Below are positions 8,338 to 18,043 of a DNA stretch of 64,000 nucleotides, piece by piece. This DNA is from a candidate division WOR-1 bacterium RIFOXYB2_FULL_46_45 (GTDB taxonomy: Bacteria; Margulisbacteria; WOR-1; XYC2-FULL-46-14). The notes beneath the pieces were generated by a model that was not told the DNA's origin, ran no database searches, and was given only the letters and a program-made list of their open reading frames with translations. The DNA lies in contig MEUE01000001.1 of the NCBI GenBank assembly GCA_001771585.1, positions 372,001 to 436,000 of the forward strand, read 5' to 3'. The translations under genes and the position numbers were made by a program. How positions within the stretch are numbered: the stretch's first letter is position 1; each line of letters begins with the position of its first letter.

Positions 8338-9087
8338 TCATCCGGTTTTTAGAAGCATTAAACCCTTCAAAGTAATATCCTGATCCACTATATCAATCAC
8401 TTTGGCATGTTTCGCGATTAGTCCGGCAAATCCGCCGGTTGCTATTATTTGAATTTTAGATTTAGGATTTCGGATTTGTTTAGAGTTTAGGGTTTCGGAT
8501 TTAATTCTAGCAATCATCCCTTCAACCAACGAAACATATCCGTAAACCAATCCCGAAAGTATCGCCTCTCTGGTGTTTTTTCCGATTAGCCTTTTGGGGG
8601 GGGCAAGTACAACTTCGGGAAGCTTCGCGGTGGCTTGATGTAAAATCTTAGCGGCTAATCCGATCCCGGGAGAAATCGCTCCGCCCAGGTATTCCCCTTT
8701 GGCGGAAATCATATCAAAGGTCGTTGCGGTGCCAAAATCAACGACAATTGAAGGCGCGCCGTATAATTTATACGCCGCCAGAGCGTTCACTACCCTATCC
8801 GCCCCTACTTCTGACTTCTTGGCTTTGACTTTTATTCCTTTTATATTTTTTGCGGTGACAAAATGGGCTTGGGGAAATCTCTTTTTAATTATTTTGTCAG
8901 CCTTGGGGACGACGGAAGAGACGATGACGTCTCCAGAAAAGTTTGGCAGATTATGGGAAAGCTTCTTGGTTTCAACCCCCCATCTTTGACGAATATTCCC
9001 CACATTTAAATGTGGGGAATTATCCCTAACCCCTTCAAACAAGCCAAAAGTGGTCGTAGAATTTCCGACATCAATCGCAAGCAGCAT
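8338..9087 (-). CDS. coaX: Type III pantothenate kinase
   Basis: First step of coenzyme A synthesis, ATP plus pantothenate to 4'-phosphopantothenate; this form does not use a P-loop. ASKHA-fold motifs visible: LLAIDVGNSTTTFGLF (phosphate 1), VVDFGTATTFD with its catalytic Asp, and GGAISPGIGLAA. Length 249 aa is typical. Two foreign-looking in-frame repeats are present: a palindrome near residues 25-33 (SPHLNVGN) and the peptide LNSKQIRNPKSKI in a surface loop before IATGGFA. One base separates its ATG from the rluD stop, so it is translated with rluD. Confidence 0.94.
   Translation of the reverse strand: MLLAIDVGNSTTTFGLFEGVRDNSPHLNVGNIRQRWGVETKKLSHNLPNFSGDVIVSSVVPKADKIIKKRFPQAHFVTAKNIKGIKVKAKKSEVGADRVVNALAAYKLYGAPSIVVDFGTATTFDMISAKGEYLGGAISPGIGLAAKILHQATAKLPEVVLAPPKRLIGKNTREAILSGLVYGYVSLVEGMIARIKSETLNSKQIRNPKSKIQIIATGGFAGLIAKHAKVIDIVDQDITLKGLMLLKTG
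8455..8503. repeat. Dispersed AT-rich repeat inside coaX
   Basis: Two near-copies of the unit TTAGGATTTCGGATTT (8462-8477 and, with one change, 8487-8502). On the coding strand it reads as NSKQIRNPKSKIQ in a loop where other CoaX proteins are shorter. The same unit occurs at 15848-15878 in the hydrogenase protease. Confidence 0.8.
8995..9020. repeat. 26-bp perfect palindrome inside coaX
   Basis: Core CCCCACATTTAAATGTGGGG with three more symmetric bases each side. Read in frame as part of NSPHLNVGNI, an insertion in the N-terminal lobe. Same design as the polA palindrome at 1934-1953. Confidence 0.85.
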
Positions 9088-9088
9088 C

Positions 9089-9928
9089 TTATATCAATTT
9101 TAGCATGTCATCGGGCAGTTTGGCCTCAAATTCCAGCTCTTTCTCCGTGCGAGGATGAGTAAATTTTATCTTATAAGCATGCAGCAACTGCGCATTTCCC
9201 TTGCCATAAACCGGATCCCCAAGTATCGAATGCCCAATATGTGCCAGGTGCACGCGTAATTGATGCGTCCTTCCCGTTTTCGGTTTCAATTCGACCAAAC
9301 TGTACTCCTTAAATCGTTTAAGAACCTTATAGTGCGTCACTGCCTCGCGCCCCTTATGAGAGACCGCCATTTTTTTGCGGTTCACCGGGTGGCGGCCAAT
9401 TGGCTCCGCAATCGTCCCTTCGTCTTTTTTGGGATTCCCTTTCACAATCGCCAGATAAGTTTTCTGAATCGTCCGATCCTTAAATTGCGCCGAAAGGACT
9501 TGGTGCGCCTTATCATTTTTTGCGACCAATAAAATCCCCGAAGTATCCTTGTCCAACCGATGCACAATCCCCGGCCGCTCCACGCCCCCTATCCCCGACA
9601 AATCCCGGCAATGATGAAGCAGTGCGTTTACCAGCGTCCCGGAACGGTTCCCCGCCCCCGGATGGACCGTTAATCCCCGCGGTTTGTTGATAACCAAAAT
9701 ATCTTTGTCTTCATAAATAATATCAAGCGGAATATTTTCCGCTTCCAACTTGGATTTCTCCGGTTCAGGAACATTAATATCCACCTTGTCTTCTTTTTTT
9801 AACTTATAATTTGGTTCCGCTTTTATCCCGTTAACCGTAATGTGTCCGGATTCGATCAGTTTTTTTATTCGCGAGCGGGAAAATTCGGTGGTTTCCGAAA
9901 GGAATTTATCGAGTCTTTGTTTTTGCAT
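9089..9928 (-). CDS. rluD: RluD-type 23S rRNA pseudouridine synthase
   Basis: Converts uridines of 23S rRNA to pseudouridine. An N-terminal S4 RNA-binding domain (QKQRLDKFLSE...RSRIKKLIESGHITVNG, residues 2-50) precedes the RluA/RluD catalytic domain with the HRLDKDTSGILLVAK motif that holds the catalytic Asp. 279 aa is slightly short but complete for the family. It overlaps the end of lgt by 23 bases, so lgt-rluD-coaX are probably one transcript. Assignment to RluD rather than RluC rests on the S4 domain plus overall resemblance. Confidence 0.9.
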   Translation of the reverse strand: MQKQRLDKFLSETTEFSRSRIKKLIESGHITVNGIKAEPNYKLKKEDKVDINVPEPEKSKLEAENIPLDIIYEDKDILVINKPRGLTVHPGAGNRSGTLVNALLHHCRDLSGIGGVERPGIVHRLDKDTSGILLVAKNDKAHQVLSAQFKDRTIQKTYLAIVKGNPKKDEGTIAEPIGRHPVNRKKMAVSHKGREAVTHYKVLKRFKEYSLVELKPKTGRTHQLRVHLAHIGHSILGDPVYGKGNAQLLHAYKIKFTHPRTEKELEFEAKLPDDMLKLI

Positions 9929-10586
9929 ATAAGATTATGCCAAGGAGGAAAAAGAGGATTGAAATAAGCTGGGCTTCGCTTAGGTTAAAAAGATAGCGGG
10001 GATTGACCCTCAAGAATTCCATCAAGAAGCGATATCCTGAATATAAGATCAGGCCAACGGAAAAAACCTGGCCGTCAAACTTTTTCCGCCCGTGTAAAAC
10101 AACCAAAAAAACAAATAAGACCGACCAGATCATAGTCGAATAGAGCTGGACCGGGTGACCGTCGATCCCGCGGCAGCAGCCGTTTAAAAAACAGCCGATC
10201 CGGCCGATCGCGTAGCCGATCGCGGTGGCGGGGGCGGCCAAATCCAAAATCTTCAGAAACGGGATTTTTTTGGTGAAACCAAACAGGATCAAGGCCAAAA
10301 CCCCAAAAAACATCCCGCCGTAAAAGACCAATCCCCCCTCCCACACCCTTAACATGTCAAGGGGAGAAGAGAAGGTGTTCCAAAATTCAACGACATAAAA
10401 AAGCCGCGCCCCGACAATCGACGCAAGCATTACCCACAAAACCCCGTCAAGCACCGTTTCGGCCGAAATCGATTCTCTTTTTCCGATTAAAATCGAGGCC
10501 GTTATCCCGGCCAAAAAAGCCAGTGCAATCATAACTCCGTAGGAATGCAGGGTAAAACTACCGATTGTAAAAAGTTCCGGATGCAT
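9906..10586 (-). CDS. lgt: Prolipoprotein diacylglyceryl transferase
   Basis: Membrane enzyme that adds diacylglycerol to the lipobox Cys of prelipoproteins, first step of lipoprotein maturation. Several transmembrane helices and the Lgt signature region (YAIGRIGCFLNGCCRG) are visible. The ATG at 10586 (MHPELFTIGSF) matches the normal Lgt N-terminus and lies 1 base after the lspA stop. A longer frame runs upstream inside lspA, and an ATG at 10601 is also possible since AGGGAG directly abuts it. 226 aa is a compact form. It is paired with lspA, the next enzyme of the pathway. Confidence 0.92.
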   Translation of the reverse strand: MHPELFTIGSFTLHSYGVMIALAFLAGITASILIGKRESISAETVLDGVLWVMLASIVGARLFYVVEFWNTFSSPLDMLRVWEGGLVFYGGMFFGVLALILFGFTKKIPFLKILDLAAPATAIGYAIGRIGCFLNGCCRGIDGHPVQLYSTMIWSVLFVFLVVLHGRKKFDGQVFSVGLILYSGYRFLMEFLRVNPRYLFNLSEAQLISILFFLLGIILYAKTKTR

Positions 10587-10587
10587 C

Positions 10588-11028
10588 TTATTTAAAATCA
10601 TCTCCCTTTGAACGTATGATCTGAACCAGGACCAGGAAAAAACCGACATTAATCATTATATCCGCCAGGTTAAAGACCGGCCAAAAACGAAAATCGATAT
10701 AATCGACCACATATGAACGAAAAAGCCGGTCAAAAATATTCCCCAGGCTTCCTCCCAAAATAATTGCCAGCGGGATATGCAAAAAATCCCTCTTCTTGAC
10801 ATGGTTGTTGATGTAAACGATCAAAATTAACGCCGCAAAACCGACCAAAAGCAGGGTAAGACGCCAGCCGGAAAGGATACCAAAAGCCGCCCCATGATTT
10901 TGCACGTAAGTCAAATGGAGAAAATTCTTAAATATCGGGAACGACTGTCCCGGATACATAAAACGGTGGACAAAAAACTTTATAAGCTGGTCGAGAAAAA
11001 AAACCAGAAGTGCCAGACGAATAAACAC
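10588..11028 (-). CDS. lspA: Lipoprotein signal peptidase (signal peptidase II)
   Basis: Aspartic membrane protease that cleaves the signal peptide after Lgt has acted. Four hydrophobic helices; catalytic Asp motifs GGSLGNIFDR and FNLADI are present. 146 aa is a usual length. The start is GTG (11028), sharing no bases but abutting the TAG of the upstream gene. The order DUF5665-lspA-lgt-rluD suggests a single transcript for membrane and ribosome housekeeping. Confidence 0.95.
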   Translation of the reverse strand: MFIRLALLVFFLDQLIKFFVHRFMYPGQSFPIFKNFLHLTYVQNHGAAFGILSGWRLTLLLVGFAALILIVYINNHVKKRDFLHIPLAIILGGSLGNIFDRLFRSYVVDYIDFRFWPVFNLADIMINVGFFLVLVQIIRSKGDDFK

Positions 11029-12572
<1,544 letters not shown>

Positions 12573-12574
12573 TT

Positions 12575-12593
12575 ACCTCCGTCGATTATTATA
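12575..12593 (-). promoter_or_regulatory. ahcY promoter -10 and Shine-Dalgarno
   Basis: On the minus strand TATAAT (12593-12588) is followed by GGAGGT (12580-12575) and then the ATG at 12569. The leader would be only about 12 bases but contains a strong ribosome-binding site, in contrast to the leaderless starts elsewhere in the window. Confidence 0.6.
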
Positions 12594-12598
12594 TCATA

Positions 12599-13960
12599 TC
12601 AGAGGCCGAGTTTTTTCTCTTTAAAGAGGAGGGTGTTGCGGTGGAGGCCGAGCATTTTTGCCGCTTTGGTCTTTTGCCCGCCGGCTTTTTCGATCGCTTT
12701 CTTTATGAAAGCCGACTCAAAACGCCGGCTCGCTTCTTTAAAATCAACTTCTTCGGTCTGGTCGGTTGAAGGTTGCTCTTCTGCCTGAAAAAGTTCTTTT
12801 GGCAGGTTATCCGTTCCGATATGGTCGCCATGACTTAATACCACCAGGCGTTCCATCAGATTGGAAAGTTCCCTCACGTTCCCCGGCCAGCGGTAGTTCA
12901 TAAACAGCTCCATCGCTTCGGGAGAAACGCTTTTGACCTTTTTGCCAAATTCACGGTTATACACCCGCATAAAATGCTCCGCCAGAAGACCGATATCTTC
13001 CCTTCGGTTTCGCAGCGGAGGAAGATTAAGCGGCAGGACATTCAAGCGGTAATAAAGATCGGAACGGAAGTTCCCCTTTTCAATTTCCCGCGTCAGGTCG
13101 CAGTTGCTGGCTGAAATAACCCTAACGTCAACTCCGATCTGCTTGTTCCCTCCCAGTCGTTCAATCTCCTTTTCCTGCAGGGAACGCAGCAGTTTCCCCT
13201 GCAGTTTGAGCGGCAAACTGCCGATCTCGTCCAGAAAGAGGGTTCCGGAATCGGCAATCTCAAATTTTCCGATCCTTCTTTCTATCGCTCCGGTAAACGC
13301 CCCCCGCTCATGGCCGAACAATTCGGATTCAATCAGGTTTTCCGGGATGGCGGCACAATTGACCGGGACAAAAAGCCGGTTCCGGCGGGGACTCAAATTA
13401 TGGAGGGCGCGCGCCACCAGCTCTTTTCCGGTGCCGGATTCACCGGTTATCAAGACCGTGATATCTTTTTTGGCGATCTGTGAGATCACCCCGAAAATTT
13501 CTTTCATGACGCTTGATTTTCCGACAATCTTTTCAAACTGGTGACTTTTTTCGATTTCTTCCCTAAGATAAAGGTTCTCTCTTTCTAAAACCCGTTTTTC
13601 CAGTACCTTGGCTATGATCGACTGGATCGCTTCGATGTCAAAGGGCTTGGTTAGATAATCGTAGGCTCCCAGCTTCATCGCTTCGACCGCCTGGCTGACA
13701 GTGTTGACTGCGGTAACCATGATTACTTCCAGCGACGGATCGTTCTCTTTAACTCTTTTTAACACCTCAATCCCGCTGATGTCCGGCAGGCGCATATCAA
13801 GCAAAACCAGGTCGGGGGAAGCTTTCGCAACCTGCTCCAGCGCTTCGGCTCCGTTTTCCGCGAAAAATAAATCGTACTGCGAAGCCAGCAGAAAGCTAAG
13901 AGAATCGCGCAGATGCTCTTCGTCGTCAACTATTAAAATTCTGGACTTTGCCTCTCCCAT
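12599..13960 (-). CDS. Sigma-54-dependent response regulator (NtrC/AtoC type)
   Basis: Two-component transcription activator. Receiver domain at about residues 5-118 (ILIVDDEEHLRD, phospho-site region LVLLDMRLP, TAVN, YLTKPF); AAA+ sigma-54 interaction domain from about 145 with Walker A GESGTGKE, the GAFTGA loop that contacts sigma-54, and Walker B TLFLDEIGSL; Fis-type helix-turn-helix at the end (KAAKMLGLHRNTL). The start at 13960 overlaps the rpoN stop (TAATG); an upstream frame extension lies inside rpoN and is not used. No cognate kinase is adjacent. Next to rpoN and the hydrogenase, so hydrogenase control is plausible but inferred. Confidence 0.93.
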   Translation of the reverse strand: MGEAKSRILIVDDEEHLRDSLSFLLASQYDLFFAENGAEALEQVAKASPDLVLLDMRLPDISGIEVLKRVKENDPSLEVIMVTAVNTVSQAVEAMKLGAYDYLTKPFDIEAIQSIIAKVLEKRVLERENLYLREEIEKSHQFEKIVGKSSVMKEIFGVISQIAKKDITVLITGESGTGKELVARALHNLSPRRNRLFVPVNCAAIPENLIESELFGHERGAFTGAIERRIGKFEIADSGTLFLDEIGSLPLKLQGKLLRSLQEKEIERLGGNKQIGVDVRVISASNCDLTREIEKGNFRSDLYYRLNVLPLNLPPLRNRREDIGLLAEHFMRVYNREFGKKVKSVSPEAMELFMNYRWPGNVRELSNLMERLVVLSHGDHIGTDNLPKELFQAEEQPSTDQTEEVDFKEASRRFESAFIKKAIEKAGGQKTKAAKMLGLHRNTLLFKEKKLGL

Positions 13961-15282
13961 TATTTTTTCCTCATACCAAAGGTCGGGATCTTTAACTCGT
14001 CGCGCAAGGCCGTCACCGTCCGGCGGCTTAGTTTTATCCCGTTTAAACCGAGCTGTCCCGCTATTTGAGAATCCGAAAACGGTTTTTTCGGGTCTTCCTC
14101 TCCAATGATTTTTTTGATCTGTTCTTTTATCTCGAATTGGGAAAAGCCCCTGATCCCGCGAGGACAAAGGTATTTGAGGGACAAAACTCCCTTTTTGGTC
14201 TGTACGTATTTTTCGGCAATCGCCCTTGATATCGTTGAAGGATGCAGTCCCAAAAAATCGGCAATTTCCTTTTGGCTTAAAGGCCGAAAATGGGCCGGCC
14301 CCTTAAGAAAAAAATTACGCTGCCGCTCCGTTATCATGTCCATAATTTTGGTCCCCGTATCCCGGCGCCGCGCCAGGTTTTCGATCATCTCACTTGCTTT
14401 TTCGAAGTGTTCTTTTAAAAATTTCAGGCTATTTTGGTCGGTGCGGGGATCTTTCAGCATTTTCTCGTACTCTTTTGAGATCTTGATTTTCGGTCCGTAG
14501 CGCTCTTCAAGATTGGTCGAAACAATTTCCCCGTCTTTAACCTCTATCGCGAAAGAAGGGACCACGACCCGCTCCGCTTCGGAAAATCCCCGGGCCGGAA
14601 AAGGATTTAAGTTTTCTTTTATGAACCGGGCGGCGCAGGCGACGTCTTCTTCGGAAACATCCTCTTTGGCGGCGATCTCCTTATAACTTCCGGCCGCGAT
14701 CAGATCGAGATGCCGGTTGATTATATTTATAATTACCTCTTCAAGTTCCGGATCGTCAAAATTGTGCTCCCTAACCTGCAGAGACAGGCATTCTTTTAAA
14801 TCACGCGCCGCAATCCCGTCCGGTTCAAACCCCTGGATCACGGATAAAATCTCTTCGGCTTTCTCTTTTTTTATTTTTAGGCGCCCGACAACCTCATCAA
14901 AATTTTTCAAATAGCCGTTTGGATCAAGGGCGTGAATAAACTCTTCGGCCAAGGCCCGGTCTTTTTCGGACAAATCAACCAGCTTCAACTGCTCCAAAAG
15001 GTGGTCTTCCAAACCAATCGTTTTGGCGGCAACGTTTTTTAATCCGTCGTATTCCGAAAAATCTACCTCTCTTTTAATCTTTCGGTCTGAACCAAGATAT
15101 TTAATATATTCAAAAAGGACTTCCGGCTTCTCTATTTCCAGGAAGGGATTTTCTTCGGATTCGCGGTCGATTTTTTCAACCAGTTCGATAAAGGGAAGGC
15201 TCAAAATATTGAGCATCTTGAGCATGCGGGGAGAGAGCATCATCTGCAGATTGTTGCCCAATTTAAGGTCGTGTTGCAGCAT
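13960..15282 (-). CDS. rpoN: RNA polymerase sigma-54 factor
   Basis: Alternative sigma factor. The Gln/Leu-rich activator-interaction region is at the N-terminus (LKLGNNLQMMLSPRMLKMLNIL), the core-binding domain follows, and the C-terminus holds the helix-turn-helix and an RpoN box variant (LSRRTVTALRDELKIP). 440 aa is normal. GGAG lies upstream of the ATG, 3 bases after the HypA-like stop. Its activator gene is translationally coupled downstream. I could not find a convincing GG-N10-GC sigma-54 promoter in the window. Confidence 0.95.
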   Translation of the reverse strand: MLQHDLKLGNNLQMMLSPRMLKMLNILSLPFIELVEKIDRESEENPFLEIEKPEVLFEYIKYLGSDRKIKREVDFSEYDGLKNVAAKTIGLEDHLLEQLKLVDLSEKDRALAEEFIHALDPNGYLKNFDEVVGRLKIKKEKAEEILSVIQGFEPDGIAARDLKECLSLQVREHNFDDPELEEVIINIINRHLDLIAAGSYKEIAAKEDVSEEDVACAARFIKENLNPFPARGFSEAERVVVPSFAIEVKDGEIVSTNLEERYGPKIKISKEYEKMLKDPRTDQNSLKFLKEHFEKASEMIENLARRRDTGTKIMDMITERQRNFFLKGPAHFRPLSQKEIADFLGLHPSTISRAIAEKYVQTKKGVLSLKYLCPRGIRGFSQFEIKEQIKKIIGEEDPKKPFSDSQIAGQLGLNGIKLSRRTVTALRDELKIPTFGMRKK

Positions 15283-15285
15283 TTT

Positions 15286-15528
15286 TTATTCTCCGTCAAA
15301 AGAAACTAAACGCAACTCCCTGGTCGGACTTTTTTCTATTACGACCTCCGCCCCATCTACAATCGTCCCTTTGGCATGTTCGGTAAAATAGTGGCGCAAT
15401 ATATCTTCGTTAATTTCGGTAAAATCGCCCATCCTAAGATAGACTTTACCGACTTTATTAATCTTATTATCCTTCGCGTGTTTCAAGATATCCTCTAACA
15501 AATCCTTCAACAGGTGCATTTCGTGCAT
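15286..15528 (-). CDS. hypA: HypA-like nickel chaperone lacking the zinc domain
   Basis: HypA inserts Ni into [NiFe] hydrogenase. The Met-His-Glu nickel-binding N-terminus (MHEMHLLKDLLEDIL) and the following alpha/beta fold (KVYLRMGDFTEINEDILRHYF) are clear. Normal HypA is about 113 aa with a four-Cys zinc domain; here VVIEKSPT runs straight into the final strand RELRLVSFDGE, so the zinc loop is missing and the protein has no cysteines. The gene overlaps the hydrogenase protease by 22 bases at the end of the hyd operon. It is a clean short form rather than a frameshift, as rpoN begins 3 bases later. Confidence 0.8.
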   Translation of the reverse strand: MHEMHLLKDLLEDILKHAKDNKINKVGKVYLRMGDFTEINEDILRHYFTEHAKGTIVDGAEVVIEKSPTRELRLVSFDGE

Positions 15529-15989
15529 AGCTTTATTATCTCCTTTGCTGTCTTTTCTACTTCCGGACTAATCCCTTCCCCCAAGTCCATTCTAGCAGGT
15601 TGGATTCCCAAAAAAAAGACCGGGGAGGCGGTATCATCTTCTATCATTTTGGCAATTATGGGGAGCGGAAAGGTATGAGTACTCAAAGTCGTTTGCGGAA
15701 TATGTTCTTTATCGATAATGCGGGCCTCTCCCACTTTGCCCCCAAAATCCGCCGCATCAATTATGATCGTTTTGGCCGGCTTGGTTTTGACTGCCTCTTC
15801 TATTGAGCTTTCCGGTTTATCATTTGTATTTAGAATTTTGATATTGTTTAGGATTTCGGATTTAGGATTTAGGATTTGCTCCGCAATATAAGGTCCTACT
15901 CCGTCGTCATGGCGCAGAGTATTGCCGACGGTGATCACCAAAATGGTTTCCGAAGAGGAAAAAAGTTCAGCGGCCGACGAATTTAACAT
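15507..15989 (-). CDS. Hydrogenase maturation protease
   Basis: Endopeptidase of the HycI/HoxW/HyaD family that trims the C-terminus of the large subunit after Ni insertion. The N-terminal motif ILVITVGNTLRHDDGVGPYIAEQIL holds the metal-sensing Asp. IIIDAADFGGKVGEARI and the STHTFPL segment are also typical. 160 aa is normal. A dispersed repeat adds LNPKSEILNNIKILN after the first helix. It overlaps the end of hydA by 23 bases, matching its substrate. Confidence 0.9.
   Translation of the reverse strand: MLNSSAAELFSSSETILVITVGNTLRHDDGVGPYIAEQILNPKSEILNNIKILNTNDKPESSIEEAVKTKPAKTIIIDAADFGGKVGEARIIDKEHIPQTTLSTHTFPLPIIAKMIEDDTASPVFFLGIQPARMDLGEGISPEVEKTAKEIIKLCTKCTC
15848..15878. repeat. Dispersed AT-rich repeat inside the hydrogenase protease
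   Basis: Repeats of TTAGGATTT(CGGATTT) read on the coding strand as ILNPKSEILN. Same unit as in coaX (8455-8503). It falls after the first alpha helix, a position where related proteases are shorter. Confidence 0.75.
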
Positions 15990-17295
15990 CTAAAAAGTGC
16001 GCCGAGCATGAGATGCAGGGATCGTAGGCGCGGACGAGCATTTCCAAAGCAAGCGTTATCTCTTCGTCGGTTTTATCAAGAATCTCCGGAACCAATTTTC
16101 TCATGTCATGTTCAATATTGTTGACGTTCTGGCTGGTCGGAATAATACAGTTGGCTTTAATAATAATCCCCTTCTCGTCAACTTCATAATTATGGAACAA
16201 TATCCCGCGAGGAACTTCAACCGCCCCTACTCCGATTCCCGGCTTAACTTTAATCCGGTCCTGTTCGTTTAAGCCGACTAAAACGACCTCGTCCTGATTG
16301 ACCCCGTTTTTCTTAAACTCTTCAAGGATACGAATACCATCTTCCAGCGAATGGACGCATTCGATCAGCTGGGCAACCGTGTTTAAATATGGATTAATAA
16401 CCTTTGGTTTCACGCCTAAAGCCGCGGCCAGCTCCTTTGCCTTGGGATGGAGCTTTCCTGCATTAAGGTTAACTCTGGCCAGTGCGCCGACCATATAGGA
16501 TTCGCGGTTCCATTTGGCGTGCTTTGCGCTGGAATGAGGAACCACAAACTCATTGGTCGCCTTTTTATAATCTTTTTTGTTTATTCTTTTTCCGTCGGTT
16601 GAGCCGATATCTCCCATCAACATCGGATACTCGGCATCGTCGGAAACCAGTCCGACAAATTCCATGTCCCTTTCAAACTGCGGAAATTTTAAAGTGGCGG
16701 CCAGTTCAACCGTTGCCGTCATATCCGCCCGCATATCATAAAGGATCTGAAGCATCGCGTCCAAATCTTTCTCTTTCGGCAGTTTGGTGAATCCGCCGAC
16801 GATGGACGAAATCGGATGGACGTGGCGTCCGACTAAAATATCGCAGACATCGTTGGCCGCTTTTTTCATCCTTAAAGCGCGGCGGACAACCTTGTTGTGG
16901 GTATCAATCAACGGGACAAAACTCTTTACCCCCAGCAGATCCGGAGCAACCAAAAGATAAATATGCAGAATATGAGAATCCAGATTCTCCATGTGCAGCA
17001 AGAATTTGCGAAGTTCGGTCGTCTGCTTTGAAGGCTTGAAGCCGATCGCATCCTCCGCCGCTTGAATAGAGGCCAAAGTGTGTCCGCAGGAGCAGATCCC
17101 GCAGATGCGGCAGGTAATATGCTGGGCCTCAAAAATTGACCGCCCTTTGATCATCCCCTCAAAAAATCTTGGAGATTCGACAATCTGTAGCTGGCAGGTC
17201 TCAAGCTTCCCCTCTTTTACGTCAACCACGATATTTCCGTGCCCCTCGACGCGGGTCAAATATTCGACATTAACACTAACGTTTCTTTTGCTCAC
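15967..17295 (-). CDS. hydA: [NiFe] hydrogenase alpha (large) subunit, group 3b type
   Basis: Carries the NiFe(CN)2CO active site of a cytoplasmic NAD(P)-linked hydrogenase. L1 motif RICGICSCGHTLASIQAAED and L2 motif DPCISCSAHFLDVKFVGR supply the four metal-binding cysteines. The 9 residues after the L2 His are the expected tail removed by the protease encoded next. 442 aa. The order hydB-hydG-hydD-hydA on the minus strand is that of sulfhydrogenase-type group 3b enzymes. Its start overlaps the end of hydD by 20 bases. Confidence 0.93.
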   Translation of the reverse strand: MSKRNVSVNVEYLTRVEGHGNIVVDVKEGKLETCQLQIVESPRFFEGMIKGRSIFEAQHITCRICGICSCGHTLASIQAAEDAIGFKPSKQTTELRKFLLHMENLDSHILHIYLLVAPDLLGVKSFVPLIDTHNKVVRRALRMKKAANDVCDILVGRHVHPISSIVGGFTKLPKEKDLDAMLQILYDMRADMTATVELAATLKFPQFERDMEFVGLVSDDAEYPMLMGDIGSTDGKRINKKDYKKATNEFVVPHSSAKHAKWNRESYMVGALARVNLNAGKLHPKAKELAAALGVKPKVINPYLNTVAQLIECVHSLEDGIRILEEFKKNGVNQDEVVLVGLNEQDRIKVKPGIGVGAVEVPRGILFHNYEVDEKGIIIKANCIIPTSQNVNNIEHDMRKLVPEILDKTDEEITLALEMLVRAYDPCISCSAHFLDVKFVGR

Positions 17296-18043
17296 GTTTA
17301 TCTATCTCCCTGCATTTGTTATACATATTCATCTTGTTGATGACCATATCCATCGGAATATTATATTTTTTAATAATATCCATCGCGCCGTTTTCGTTGG
17401 GATTCGAAACCATCCCGCGGCAGCCGTAGCAGATATTGCCGTTGTTAATACACCAGGAATTGCAACCGGCACGGGTAACCGGACCCATGCAAGCCACTCC
17501 CCGATCATACATGCAGACATTTTCATTTAATTTACACTCAACACACACCGCGTGATCGGGAACCTCGTATGGAATTCCCTGTAGCGCGGCTTTTAGTACT
17601 TTAACAAATTCCGGAATATAAACCGGGCAGCCGTTTACAAAATAGTCCACTTTTACTACTTGATGAACCGCTTTGGTTTCGACAGTGTCAAAATAATTAA
17701 AACGGTCGCCGTAAACCTCTTTGCGGATATCGTCAAGCTTGAAATTGTTCTTCATGCCGTTCACTCCGCCGATAGTGGCACAGGATCCGTAGGCGATCAA
17801 AACCTTGGCACGATCGCGGATTTTCTTAATCCGCTCGATCGCGTGTTTGTCGGTTATGCTCCCCTCAACCACCGCCACGTCGATTTTTTCGGGCCCCTTC
17901 TCCGACATTACTTCGCGGAACTCGACAACCTCAATTAAGCCAAGAACGTCAAGAAGAAGCTCTCCCATATTTGCCACCTGGAGCTGGCACCCTTCACAGC
18001 ACGCAAAATCAAAAAACGCCACTTTTGGTTTTGTCCTGGTCAT
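17276..18043 (-). CDS. hydD: [NiFe] hydrogenase delta (small) subunit
   Basis: Electron-transfer small subunit with the proximal and further [4Fe-4S] clusters. FACCEGCQLQ near the N-terminus, YGSCATIGGV, VNGCPVYI and a Cys-rich C-terminal half (VCVECKLNENVC, CMGPVTRAGCNSWC, ICYGCRGM) match the family. No twin-arginine signal, so the enzyme is cytoplasmic. 255 aa. ATGA-type overlap with hydG upstream. Confidence 0.93.
   Translation of the reverse strand: MTRTKPKVAFFDFACCEGCQLQVANMGELLLDVLGLIEVVEFREVMSEKGPEKIDVAVVEGSITDKHAIERIKKIRDRAKVLIAYGSCATIGGVNGMKNNFKLDDIRKEVYGDRFNYFDTVETKAVHQVVKVDYFVNGCPVYIPEFVKVLKAALQGIPYEVPDHAVCVECKLNENVCMYDRGVACMGPVTRAGCNSWCINNGNICYGCRGMVSNPNENGAMDIIKKYNIPMDMVINKMNMYNKCREIDKREQKKR

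Noticed and set aside
12599-14167. Response regulator read from 14167 (522 aa)
   Set aside because: The first 69 residues are antisense-free frame shadow of rpoN; the receiver domain begins right after the ATG at 13960.
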